From Quercus robur (taxonomy: Eukaryota; Streptophyta; Magnoliopsida; Fagales; Fagaceae): a DNA stretch of 64,000 nucleotides. This document shows positions 36,838-48,100 of this stretch, one piece after another. Location: NCBI RefSeq assembly GCF_932294415.1, contig NC_065538.1, positions 14,328,330 to 14,392,329 of the forward strand, written 5' to 3'. Below the pieces are notes generated by a model. The model was not told the origin of the DNA and did no database searches. It saw nothing but the letters and a program-made list of their open reading frames with translations. A program made the translations under genes and the position numbers. Position 1 is the stretch's first letter. Every line of letters starts with the position of its first letter.

Positions 36838-38213
36838 CAAATGCTTGGCTTGTGAGATGCATATTTGGATTATTGCTAGTTGGAGCATGTCGGTTTAGTA
36901 ATGCGCTAACCCCATTAAGGTTAGATGTGATTGATCTTTTGATAATCCTGCGTCACAGGATTTTGAAGCATCCAATATTACACAGCATCAGAAGTATAGA
37001 AAATCAGAGCCTAAAAGTAGTATCTTAGACAATCTCAGGCATAATAAATATTACGTCTTATTGGGTTGTTACTTGTTAGTCGATTAGACGTAATGCTACT
37101 GTAGCATTATTAAATAGAAATCTTGTAATCTCATTTTTGGTGGATGTTTTTCTTTGCACTAAAATTCTTTCTATGTTTTTTTTTGTTTTTGGGTAGTATG
37201 AAATACAGCCACCTCTAGTTCTTTAACAATTTGAGGCATTAGTTGGATTAAGTGAGGTATGATATTTGAAATTTGATCTAATTAGATTTCTTTTTTTCTT
37301 AATTCATTTCCATATTTCAATTTTATTTTCTGTGAGTGGTAGCAATCTAGCAATATAGCTTTGAGAGTATTTGATGCCAGACTTTGGATGCATGTCCAAT
37401 CTTTATGTCATTATGTTGACATGAAAGGGCAATGAATAGGTTATCTTTTTTTTTTTTTTGATGAAATGAATAGGTTATCTTGAATAAAGTATTGTCATTA
37501 TTTGCATTTCCTTGATCTTAATGTATATTACAGTCAACATCAGTTAATTATAATGCATCCTGCATTTATTATGTTACATACAATCTTCATGTTTTATGAA
37601 TAAACCAGAGATATGTATATATATAAAAAAAAATAAAAAATAAAAACAAAAAAAAACAGAGATATGTTATTGGATAGTAAGATGCTCGAAGAATTTGGAC
37701 ATCTATGAAATGATTATATATTATCTTCTAATCGGTAAGAAATAATTCCCATTGATTAATCAGTGAGTCGACCAAAGCGAGTTCAACCCATAGTCCCTGA
37801 TACAAGTTCAAGACTTTGATTGGAAGTTCAAAAGGATAAACAGAAATTTCATTTTTCTTTTTTTGCGGTAAATGGAGGGGGTGAGGGAAGAGAAATTTTA
37901 GTGTATATATTTTTTTAATACATTGTAAATGGAAGAAGAATTCAAACCATGTTTCTATTTGATCTAGGCCCATTTTTTTTTGGGTTAAAGATCTAGGCCC
38001 ATTAAATTGTTGAAATCTATCCGTAAATAAAACATATTATTTAATGCATCCCGTGGATCAATCTTTATTTTAAATACATGTGGGTTTTTTTTTTTTTTTT
38101 GGTAACCAATACATGTGGGTTTCATATGCATGACTTACACGTGGAGTTTTTTTTTTTTTTGAGAAGAAGTAGTATATTGACTACACTGAATAATTTCATC
38201 GTATATAAATAAT
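36838..38213. other. 3' region of the GT14 gene and intergenic DNA
   Basis: Probable 3' UTR to about 37,150, then AT-rich sequence with short homopolymer and TATA tracts. No coding similarity. Confidence 0.5.
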
Positions 38214-38393
38214 AAGAAGTGCTACATCTACAATATTTTTATAACATTTTCACAACAAATCATAGGTGGTTAGTTGTTATTGGTTCAAATTTGAACCTAA
38301 CATTAAGATTACTTTTTTGCACCAACAATAACAACTAATAACAACTTGTCATTTAGGATTTGTTGTAAAAATATTGTGGACATATCATTTCTC
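38214..38393. mobile_element. MULE-type MITE, 180 bp, copy A
   Basis: A perfect 9-bp duplication ATAAATAAT flanks it (38205-38213 and 38394-38402). Left AAGAAGTGCTACATCTAC; the right end's reverse complement is GAGAAATGATATGTCCAC. It shares length and sequence with 42259-42438, including ACAACAAATCATAGGTGGTT and TAAGATTACTTTTTTGC. 9-bp duplications point to Mutator-like transposases. Non-coding. Confidence 0.85.
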
Positions 38394-39660
38394 ATAAATA
38401 ATAATTGGTATCATTAAAAAACGGACTTAATAGAACTATAAAATTTTATTTTCAAAATAAGTACATTTTTCTTTTGAAGAAATTTTTTAATAAGTATTAG
38501 ATGAGTAGTCATTGGGTTTCCATCTATTTCTTTTCTTTTTCTTACTCAAAACTTTCTAAAGGAGCAAAAATCTTAGATTCTTAATAGAAGGATAGCTATA
38601 GAATAAAGGTTCAAAATTAGCTCATATCGAATAGTGTCCCGAGTAAAGAACTGGTCAAATTCCATAAAAAATAAATAAAGAAAAAAGAATTGGTCCAACA
38701 TAGAAAATATTTGATAATTTGGTTCATAATTAACTCTTATTGAATAGTGTCACGAGTAAAAAAAATGATCCAACTTCCATAAAAAATAAATAAAGAAAAA
38801 GAAAAAAAACTAGTCCAACATCGGAAATATTTTTTTTTTCTTCTATTAAATGCACTAAAAATGTCTTGGAAATTTGGACGAATGGCACCAATTTTTATAA
38901 ATTTTTTTTTCAAGATACCATAGAGAATAGGTCTACACAAAACCCCTTATACCATGGTCATGGTTCAAGAGCAAGAGGTCCACATTCTCTTTGAGGCCAA
39001 TTCTATCCAACTGCGAATGCAAGAGCCAAATTCATCATCACATAAGGTTATGTAAAGCCTGAATTTCGGAATGCCAGATATTCACTCTTGCTACTTGTCA
39101 CTTGTGGATTCTTTGAAGGAATTTCCACAAACTCCAACCACCCCCCCCCCCCCCCCCCCCCCTCCTTTTTTTCCCAAAAGGAATTTTTTCTTTAAAAAAT
39201 TGTGATCCACATGAATTCTCTTACTTTCATTTTCCTGGTGCTTTTCATAATTGTCATATGATTCATATGGGTTCCCATGCCTTGGAAAATAAATTAGCAC
39301 ATGCTTCATCTTTTGTGTAAACCATATTTATGATGTGATGAATAGTAGGTTCAACAGCTTTCATTTATCCACACTAATTTCTCTCCATGACCTATACCAA
39401 TTTACCAATTCATTAAATCAACTAGTGCCCTCTGAATACAAAAGTGACAATAGTATATCCTTACAGGTATTTATGGTTTTTCTATACTATGCAAGTGACC
39501 CTCAAAATTATTAGCATCCCAGAATGATTTTCCTAACACAAAAGTAAAAGAGGGTACAAGTACAACTCCATGAAGCAGGAGAAGAAAATAATGAGAACTT
39601 GGAAAAGAACATTAACTATTCAGGGGAGCTATCAAGTGAAGAACCTAAACAGTGGCCCTC
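38394..39660. other. Intergenic; local duplication and a poly-C run
   Basis: No gene seen. Two similar segments with TAGTGTC(C/A)CGAGTAAA and TTCCATAAAAAATAAATAAAG lie at about 38630-38700 and 38745-38825. A run of 22 C occupies 39141-39162. Confidence 0.6.
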
Positions 39661-39667
39661 TTACATG

Positions 39668-40126
39668 ATTATTAAGAATATTGAGCCCTCTCCTTTAATA
39701 TCCTCTTATCAATTGTCATTAGTGATTTCTTTCTCTACGTCATGCGCAAATTACATAGAATCTTTTACTTATCATGAAGGGAAGCCCTATTATTCTTTTT
39801 TCCCCTTATCGGTGCAAAGATTTAAATAAAAAAAAAAGTCTAAAATATTAAAACAGACTTTGGCCCTGTTTGGATTGAGGGGGAGGGAAAGAGAGAGTGG
39901 AGGGGAATAGAGTAGAGTAGAGTTGGCCAAAAATTAGACTATTTTTGGCCAACTCTACTCTACTCTATTCCCCTCCACTCTCTCTTTCCCTCCCCCTCAA
40001 TCCAAATAGGTCATTAATAGAATGCATCAGGGCACCTCTTATCATGGACTTACAATTGGTGAAAAATATTAAATCGAGTAATGGTTGGTATAAGAAACGT
40101 TTATAAATTTCTGACTTAATAGCTAC
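39668..40126. repeat. Duplicated locus, copy A
   Basis: It shares CTTTAATATC-TCTTATCA, GTCATG-GCAAATTACAT, CAAAGATTTAAATAAAAAAA and TTTATAAATTTCTGACTTAA with copy B (40903-44345). Once the elements inside each copy are taken out, the two read side by side for about 400 bp. Copy A contains the perfect-arm MITE. Confidence 0.75.
39861..40011. mobile_element. Foldback MITE with perfect 66-bp arms
   Basis: Arms 39869-39934 and 39941-40006 are exact reverse complements with a 6-nt loop TAGACT (39935-39940). The arm begins TTTGGATTGAGGGGGAGGG and ends TTGGCCAAAAAT. A less perfect outer pairing GGCCCTG / TAGGTC extends it. The paralogous copy B lacks the element between AGACT and GCATGCATCA, confirming an insertion. 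The zero-mismatch arms imply a recent arrival or gene conversion between arms. Transcripts would form a long hairpin able to feed small-RNA pathways (inference). Confidence 0.9.
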
Positions 40127-40897
40127 TGTAGGGTCAGTTTTTAGGGCCCAAGCCCAGCAAGTGGGTGATTTTGGCCCAAAGAACCCTATACAATGAATTT
40201 GTAGAGAGCAGATTACAGAACTAGGACTCAACGAAGTGAATGTTAATTAATTTTAGGCCATGCAGCGGTTGAACATAAGAATATCTCCTTTTATCTCCAC
40301 TGGATGTTCGGTCCGAGGAAACGTGTGGGTGCACCTATGTTCTTGATTAAAGGATATAGTCTTTCTCTCTTTCTTCTGGCTTTTTTCGATCCCTTCTTCA
40401 TGGGGATGCCCTTCTCTTATATAGCCTCCTTAAAGTAATAAGAGCCCTACATATGTTGATTATCTGGACCTTCACTTGAGTGCCTGTCCCATCGCACATC
40501 CACCCTACCTTTCTGTGAGTTGCAGTGGCCAAGATAACACTGTTCGCCTGTCCTCTCTATATTAATGCAGCCAGAAAAGTAGTTTCCTTGCATTTAATGC
40601 GGTAGTTGTGATGTCCCTCTGGACGTCCTATATTCTCTTCCTCCTCCTGACTTTGTGAGGATCATCCTTACTACCAATATTCGTTGGGAGTGACTTCTCA
40701 TTGGGGATAGGGTGCACTTTGGGCCCATATTTGGTACGTCCGAGGAGACATTCCTCCTTGGACGTCTTTTTAAATAAGCTTGGACTTATTAGAGTTGGGC
40801 TGGAATTCTTTTTAGTGCCACATTTTCTCCTCGGTCGTGGCTGGACTCTGTATGGGGCCTAAGGCCCATTGTTCGACTTGGGGGTTTTACCCTTACA
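40127..40897. mobile_element. Solo LTR, 771 bp
   Basis: Begins TGTAGGGTCAG and ends TTTTACCCTTACA, with TGTAGGG / CCTTACA as inverted termini. It is flanked by GCTAC (40122-40126) and GTTAC (40898-40902), a 5-bp duplication with one change. The interior holds CCGAGGA/TCCTCGG-type motifs and a TATATAGCC box near 40419, but no coding. It lies between copies A and B of the duplicated locus. Confidence 0.75.
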
Positions 40898-40988
40898 GTT
40901 ACAAACTTATTATAAATAATGAGACTTCTCTTTTAATATCGTCTTATCATTAGTGAATTCTCTATGTCATGTGCAAATTACATGGAAT

Positions 40989-42137
40989 AGGGGCAGCACT
41001 TCTTGTTCAGGGGGTTCAAATGAACCCCCTGACTTCAAAAAAAAAAAAAAATTATATAAAAAATATTTTTTTTATTAGTTTATTTTATGCTTAAAAATAT
41101 TTTTCATACATTAGTTGAAATCTTGCACACCCTGATCATAGATCAATACAACCTAAAACTAAACAACAATTAGACATTTAGTGTATTATTTATGTTAGTA
41201 CTCAATTGAAGAAAAAAAAATAGTAAAGTTAGCAATTTTTCAAATATTTGATTGGTTAAGTAGACACTTAGTGAGCGTTTGGGAACTGAGTCTGCGTCCA
41301 GCGTTTCTGCGTTTCACGTTTTCCACTTTTTTTTTTCCCCCTACGCGTGAACAGTAACCTCACATGGGTTCATTGTGCAGGGGACAAAAATCACTGTTTA
41401 CTCACTGTTTACACATTGTTCATTACCGTTCACAGCACTGTTCACGTACTAAAAAATATTACAAATGGGTCCCACGGTACTATTCACACATTTAAAAATT
41501 ATTTTGCTACAGTGTTTTCAGTTTTCAGTTTTCAGTTTCAGCAACAATAAGTTCAATCCAAACGGACTCTTAGTGTAATATTTATGTATGGATGAATATG
41601 GATGAGTAGGTTAATAAATAAGGGTTTGGCTTACCTCCAATACTTTTTTAGCTTGAATCTTCTTTTGTTTTAATGAAAAATTACCACATCATTCACTAAT
41701 TAAATAAAAGGTGGAGATTAAAACCTATTACCACTTGTCATTATATATTTAAAATAAAAGGAAACCTCTAGTTAAAAAAGTATTAGAAGTAAGTCAAACC
41801 TAATAAATAATATAGTGTCAATTGGTTACTCATTTTAGTTTAAAATATTTTTATAAAAATAATGACAACTACATAAATATAAATAAATGTTATACAAACT
41901 TAACACAATAAAATGGTCACACCTAGCACATTGGCAATAGATAATAAAAACTGATAATGAACTATCATGTAACGATTTTAAAATATGAAAGCTCGTAGAA
42001 GTTGTAAAATTTCATATATTTGCATTTTTTTATGACTAGATATATTAAAGGTTTTTTTTTTTTTTTTGGTATTAAATTTTATTTAATTAAAATTTTTTAA
42101 TAACCCTCCTGAAAAAAATTCCTGAAGCTGCCACTAA
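40989..42137. mobile_element. hAT-like non-autonomous element, 1,149 bp
   Basis: A perfect 8-bp duplication CATGGAAT (40981-40988 and 42138-42145). Termini AGGGGCAGCACTTC and, on the complement, TTAGTGGCAGCTTC. It carries the TTCAAATGAACCCCCTG motif near 41020. Copy A of the locus lacks it, which fixes the boundaries. The MITE at 41274-41568 is nested within it. No transposase. Confidence 0.85.
41274..41568. mobile_element. MITE with TTTGG...CCAAA ends, copy 3
   Basis: Left AGCGTTTGGGAACTGAG, right TCAATCCAAACGGACT, flanked by CTTAGTG (41267-41273 and 41569-41575). It shares GTGAACAGT, GGGTCCCAC and TTTTGCTACAGTGTTTTCAG with 15911-16183 and 25939-26233. Nested in the hAT element 40989-42137. 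Confidence 0.8.
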
Positions 42138-42258
42138 CATGGAATCTTTTATTTATCATGAGGGGAGGCTTTTTTATTCATTTTTTTTAATTGATACAAA
42201 GATTTAAATAAAAAAAAGTCTTTAATAAACACATGTGAGAATATTAAAAATATTAAAA

Positions 42259-42438
42259 GAGAAATGCTATGTCCATAACATTTTTACAACAAATCATAGG
42301 TGGTTAGTTGTTATAGGTTTAAATTTGAATCTATCACTAAGATTACTTTTTTGCCCCAACAATAACAACCAGTAGTAACCTGCTACTTAGGATTTGTTGT
42401 AAAAATGTTGTGAAAATGTTGTGGACATATCATTTCTC
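42259..42438. mobile_element. MULE-type MITE, 180 bp, copy B
   Basis: A perfect 9-bp duplication ATATTAAAA (42250-42258 and 42439-42447). Termini GAGAAATGCTATGTCC and, on the complement, GAGAAATGATATGTCC. Same length as the 38214-38393 copy. Copy A of the surrounding duplicated locus lacks it. Confidence 0.88.
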
Positions 42439-42467
42439 ATATTAAAATAGACTCACATAGCATGCAT

Positions 42468-44250
42468 CACTGTCTACTATTCCGAATTATGTAATGTAGG
42501 CCGTTGCCCTTCCTACTCACCTTTGTGACAAATTGGACAAAATTAATAGGGACTTCTTGTGGGGTTCAACAAGTGAAAAGAGAAGACTTCATTTGGTAGG
42601 GTGGAGTAAGATTATTAGGCCAAAGAAAGAGGGAGGCCTTGGAATCCAAGCTACTAAATTCAAGAACTTGGCATTATTAGCAAAGCTAAATTGGAGGCTG
42701 AATCAGGAAAAAGAAAGTCTATGGGCTAAGGTAATTCTAAAGAAGTATTGTTCAATGGATAGAAGGAGAGCTAGAGACCTGGAAAAGTTGCCATATTCTC
42801 CAAATTGGAGAGCCATAAAAGCTGGGTTTCAGACCTTTGCTGAGGGTATTTGTTGGGGGGTTGGGAATGGAGAAAGAATTAAGTTTTGGGCGGATAGTTG
42901 GATAAGGGGATGCTCATTGAGAGAACTGATTGAAGGTCCTTTGACTCCAAGGGAGATGGATATGAAGTTGTCAGAGCTATTTATTGATTCAGAGCAAGGG
43001 TGGAAGTGGGATGCTCTATCTTTTGAGTTGCCGGTTAGTATTAAAGATAGGATTAAAGCTGTTCCAAGGCAGCTGGTTGGAAGAAGAGAAGATGTGATTA
43101 TGTGGAAGCGTACTAAGGATGGAGAGTTTACTACAAATTCTGCCTATGCTTGGCTGAATGGATCTCAACAAGAGGAAACTAATTTCCAAGGGCAGTGGAT
43201 ATGGAAGATAGATATGTTGCCAAGGATTATTAATTTTCTTTGGCTGTGTATGCATAACAGTCTGCCTGTTAGATCTGTTTTGGCGATGAAGGGTATAACA
43301 CGGGAGAGCTGCTGCCCTTTATGTAACAATTTTCTGGAAACTATTAGTCATTTATTGAAAGAGTGTGTGGTGGCAAAAGATTTCTGGTTTAAACTTAAGG
43401 TCCCCCATGAAATGGTTAGTTCTTTTGCTGAAATGAATTTGCTTGAATGGCTAAAAGTTAATTGCCAAAGTAAGACGTTGCATTACTCTTCTGTGCTGTG
43501 GTCATATGTTTTTTCTTTTGCAATTGGAATTTGTGGAAACATAGAAATGGCATGGTGTTCAATAATAATATTGCGAATGGAAGCTTACATAGTGTTAGTA
43601 AAAGTCAAGCCTTGGAATATTACTATTGTGTGGGTAAGGTTAGGAGTCAAAAGAATAAGGTGGTTTGTAATGTCAGGTGGGAAAAACCTCCCTTAGAATG
43701 GTGTAAATTAAATACTGATGGGGTTTCCTTTGGTAATCCGGGAAGGGCAGGAGGAGGGGGCGTTATAAGAGATAGTGAGGGTAGATGGTTGAGAGGCTTT
43801 GCTCGGTCTATTGGCTTCACAACCAGCATTACAGCAGAATTTTGGGCTTTAAGGGACGGTTTATTGCAGGCTGTTCAAATGGGAGTGCAGAAGCTTGTGA
43901 TTGAATTAGATGCTAAGGTGGTTGTTGAGTTGGTGCAGTTTCACTCTCCCTCTAATGCTTTTTATTCTTCCTTGCTGGCTGATTGTAGGTCGCTTCTGGG
44001 CAAGTTTCAGCACTACAGGGTGCAACACACATTCAGGGAAGCGAATAGAGTTGCTGATGCTATGACTAAGTTAGGTGGAGTGATGCAAGATCATTTTGTA
44101 GTTTGGGATAATCCCCCATCTGATGTAATTTCAGCTTTTGTGTATTCTGATACTATTGGGGAAACTGTATGTAGGCTTGCTGCCTCTAACTTAGCCATTT
44201 TGGCTTACTTGTTTAATAATATTTCCTTTTAACCAAAAAAAAAAAAAAGG
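42468..44250 (+). mobile_element. 5'-truncated L1-type LINE with poly-A tail
   Basis: It begins within the end of the reverse transcriptase domain, carries zf-RVT and RNase H regions, ends with TAA at 44230-44232 and a tail of about 14 A (44235-44248). The empty counterpart (GCATCAGGGCACCTC in copy A near 40020-40040) shows where it landed. 5' truncation is normal for LINEs. Confidence 0.88.
42488..44232 (+). pseudogene. LINE ORF2 C-terminal part: zf-RVT and RNase H, one frameshift
   Basis: The first open frame (to 43696) has LPTHLCDKLDKINRDFLWGS and the GWSKI-RPKKEGGLGI block found after the RT core, then the zinc-binding WKIDMLPRIINFLWLCMHNS and CPLCNNFLETISHLLKEC. A frameshift at about 43505-43525, in a T-rich stretch, moves the reading to another frame: WNLWKHRNGM, then an RNase H domain with LNTDGVSFGNPGRAGGGGVI, ITAEFWALRDGL, LVIELDAKVVVELV and FREANRVADAMTKLG. 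The catalytic D-E-D-type residues appear kept. Without EN and RT it is non-autonomous. Confidence 0.88.
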
Positions 44251-44395
44251 CTCTCCTCTTATCATTGACTTGCAACCAGTGAAAAATATTAAATTAGAGC
44301 AATAATTGGTATAAGACTCATTTATAAATTTCTGACTTAATAGCACCGTGATTTAAGCATGTCATTCATATTTAATATGCAAAAGTTGTGAGTTT

Positions 44396-44550
44396 TAGTT
44401 AACTTAATTGGTAAAGTTTCTGGTATTTGAATAAGAGATATAGGGTTCATTTTCCGCTTATACCAAAAATCAATCGGTGTTTTAGTCTAATGATAAAGAG
44501 TCATCATCAAAAACAGATGCTATAAGTTGAAATTCTCCATAAAAAAAAAT
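44396..44550 (+). mobile_element. tRNA-type SINE, copy 3
   Basis: Begins TAGTTAACTTAATTGGTAAAG (box A-like), has GAATAAGAGATATAGGGTTC (box B-like region), the core GATAAAGAGTCATCATCA, then ATAAGTTGAAATTCTCC and a short A tail. Same core as 31245-31680. It lies just beyond copy B of the duplicated locus. Confidence 0.65.
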
Positions 44551-45196
44551 TATGCAAAAGTTTATAAACATATAACACTGCCTAGAATTTGTAGACCCTT
44601 CCGGCTATAACACTTTCACTATTAGACTCATTTCCTGACGTGATATAATAGGGTACGCATCTATAAAGTATTAATCAAGACTTTCTTTTTGTACACATTC
44701 TTATTTTATTGCAAATGCTTGACGGTCATGTTTGTTTCGTAGTTTTTTTGCGTGCACTTCTTGTCAGCTTCAACCTTCTAATTTCATGACTTGTATGCAA
44801 TTAAAAAAATTGATATAAAGCAACAAGTGGAGCAAGAAAATTCTACTTAAAGAATTTTCATCATATAAAAAGTATAACCATAATTGAATTATTCAAAGTT
44901 TTGAATTTAAAGAGTAACGACAATGTAGACAGACGTGAAAAGAATGCTTGAAGAATGTGATATTAAATTTTTTTCTCCCATATGGATAAGTAGACATTGA
45001 CTAACTTTTTTACTAAAATATAAATCAATAGTGATAACAAAAATGAACCTAAGAGTAATGACATAGATGATTTCAATTTCCAACAAGTCATCTACAGCCA
45101 AAGTAGGTTTGAATCTAAACCTGATGCCTAATGAAAATTTGGCCATGCCAAAGCTGGCATGATATTTGAACAGGTAACAATACAGTCAAGAAACAT
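44551..45196. other. Intergenic / 3' region of the amidohydrolase gene
   Basis: No gene or element recognised. The 3' UTR of the minus-strand gene ending at 45197 probably lies in the last few hundred bases. Confidence 0.5.
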
Positions 45197-48100
45197 TTAC
45201 AACTCATCGTGAAATTTTCTTTCTGAAAAAGAAACTTCTGGTTGATATTCGAGCAGATACCTAGCAGCCAATGATGCATGTAGTGCAGCACCATAAGGAA
45301 ATGCATCTTCGTTGACTTGGTAGTGTGGTGAATGCTCTGATTCTAGCCGTCCACGTGTCACATTCTGCATTCCAATTAAGAAGAAGTATCCAGGTATGAC
45401 CTCTTGGTAAAATGCAAAATCTTCAGATCCCATCAACGGTTTAACATCCTTCACTTTATGAATGCCAATCATATCCCCAGCAACATTTAGGAAGTGCTCA
45501 TGCAAGCCTTTGTGGTTTATGGTCGGAGGGTAGAATAGTTTCGCTTCTGTGAAAAAATCCACTGTTGCATTGCACCTCTGCACGGCGGCCTGCCCTCTGA
45601 TAACCTGTTCGAGAAGTAAATCAACTTGTTATGGTGATAAGAAGGGGGATTGAATGGGAAGTAACCATTGAAGAATCATTTTCAGTTGGGATAAATGCAT
45701 GAAAGAAAAAGCTGATTTCCTGCTTCTTGGCAGTATATTAGTTACCAAAATTTCATTATCAATCCTAAAGTATGTGAAACACAGATTCTGCCACATATAT
45801 TGTAATGCATCTTTTAACTTCCATACCTCCTCAATGCGATATCGGAGTTGCATAAAACTTTCCTTAGAAAATGCACGAAAAGTGCCACCAATTGTTACAG
45901 AATCTGGAATAACATTGAATGCACCACCTCCTTGGAATTTCGCAACCGTAACTACCTGCAAGGGCATTAAGCAGATTTATAGGATTGTCGCAATAAGGAT
46001 GTATTTCACAGACACAATGTCTGGCTTGCATGACAATAATGTTTAACAGAAGAAGCAAATTCCACAGACCATTCTAAGGAAAAGATATCAGAAGAGAAGT
46101 TTTCTTTCATATTTACATCACCTAATCACGTTTTATAGGCTATCACCAAGGGTTAATCCCCTGAAAGTAGAGGAAAAAGCGTATGATCTAAATAGGGTCC
46201 TAACCTTTAGCACTTTTACATTGAAAGCCTGAAAGTTATATCACAGCATCAGCTAATGCCCCTATCGGTACTATTTGTCTCCTCTTAAAAGAGTGTTCAA
46301 GAACCTCATGTTTTTTCAAGAGAATTCTAACAATTTTTAGATAATATACCAAGATTATTGCAAAGTCTTTAATTACATAAAAAATACAATTTGTGGCCTC
46401 TACCTCTCATGTATTGGGAGAGAAGGGGGGGAGTTCCTTCTTAAGTCTTGATGTTTTTACTGCTCATCAATGCTGTAGGCATGCCAAGTTCATGGTGATT
46501 AACCCTTAATTTATTTTCAGCAACAAATATGATTTTTTAATAAGAACAACAGCTTCATTTACAAGCTACGTAGTTACTTTTCTCTGGTTCATCATGATTC
46601 TTCAGGTACAATTAATAGATGTGGCAAACATGATGATTTTGAGGTTGGTTTCACAACAATCACACTTGTTGCCAGCCAATCAGGTTGTACCGTATCATAG
46701 TAGAGATAAGTGTTAAAGTCACTTCACAATGAGGCACTAACCTCTAGTAGGTGCCAAAATAGGATGCTCTACTTTTATTGATACGGGAGCAGTGCACCTT
46801 TATTTATTTATTTTCACCAAATGCACCTAGAACTTGAAAAGGGGTGGTTGAGGCTGTATAGAATATAACAGTTTCTGTAGATAGTGATGCTCTTTAAGCT
46901 AGAGGACTCTAAACATGTGCTAAATCATTCTATAATATTGGATAAAGAAAAAGGGGGAAATGACCCCAAATTATTGTGAAGAAATGAGATGTACCTGTGG
47001 GTCCAGAGGATCAGCTTCACGTGAAACAAGATGTTGTAAGCTAACAATCACATTAGAGGCTGCCAATATTGGGTCTACAGAGTGCTGAGGAATGGCCGCA
47101 TGACCTCCTTTACCACTTATGACAGCTTCAAAGAAACCGTTCCCAGCCCCTATGGGACCAGCTTTGGAGTGCACTTCACCCACTGCTAAGTTAGCTGAAA
47201 CGTGCAAACCAAAGATAGCATTTACATTCTCTAACACCCCCTCATCTATCAACTTCAAAGCCCCTCCACCACCTTCCTCAGCTGGTTGGAAAACAAGTAA
47301 AATTGTTCCCTGGTAAAAATTGGATAATATCAGAAGCCAAGTTTCTCCAAAAAAAAATCAAAAGCCAAAAGGGGGCAAAATGAACCTCAGAAAATCATCC
47401 AAATTACAAGTGATTCATGGGCTATTAGTTGTGTTGTCAATATCTTAATAGGTGGCAAACCTTCCATCATACAGATTTCATGTTTTGGAACTCCCCACTC
47501 CCAACTAAAATAAAAAATAAAAAAAAGGGAGAAAAGCTTGCAATTGATCGTCCATCCAAAAGGAACAAACTATATATCTTATTATGTAATGGAGAATCAG
47601 ATTTCTTTTCTGGTACCTCACTACTATTATTAGCACTTTTGAGCCCCTTTCTAAAGGTATATCACTGTAGCAAATTGACTTTTGCAACATTCAAGGATTC
47701 TAATCCCTAGTACTTGGTCATATGCTCTATACATATTGGAAAAAAGATGCCCCTGAAACCAGTAAAATATCCATATACATTTTTTTACCAAAAAAAGAGA
47801 GAGGCTTTTTCTATGGTATCATTGAGCTGATTATTTAGACACAAATCAAGCAGTGAAAAACCACTTGAGCAAATAGGAGATCAGTAGCTTGGCCTTTTAA
47901 CTTTTTGTAAGGAGAGTTGTAATTTAGTCATGTGAAAAGTAATCTAACATAGTAACAATTTTGTCTATACAGGATTTCTTAAAAAAAAAAAAAAAAAATT
48001 GTCTACACAGGATTTGAAATTAACAAACAAACAAAAAGTCAACAGACCTTTATCTCTTCACGGTGCTCTTGAAGTATCTTTGCAGCTCCAAGAAGCATTG

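Larger units (their letters stand above)
40903..44345. repeat. Duplicated locus, copy B (interrupted by three insertions)
   Basis: Similar to 39668-40126 in four pieces: about 40903-40988, 42138-42258, 42439-42467 and 44250-44345. The gaps are filled by a hAT element, a MULE-MITE and a LINE, respectively. Confidence 0.72.
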
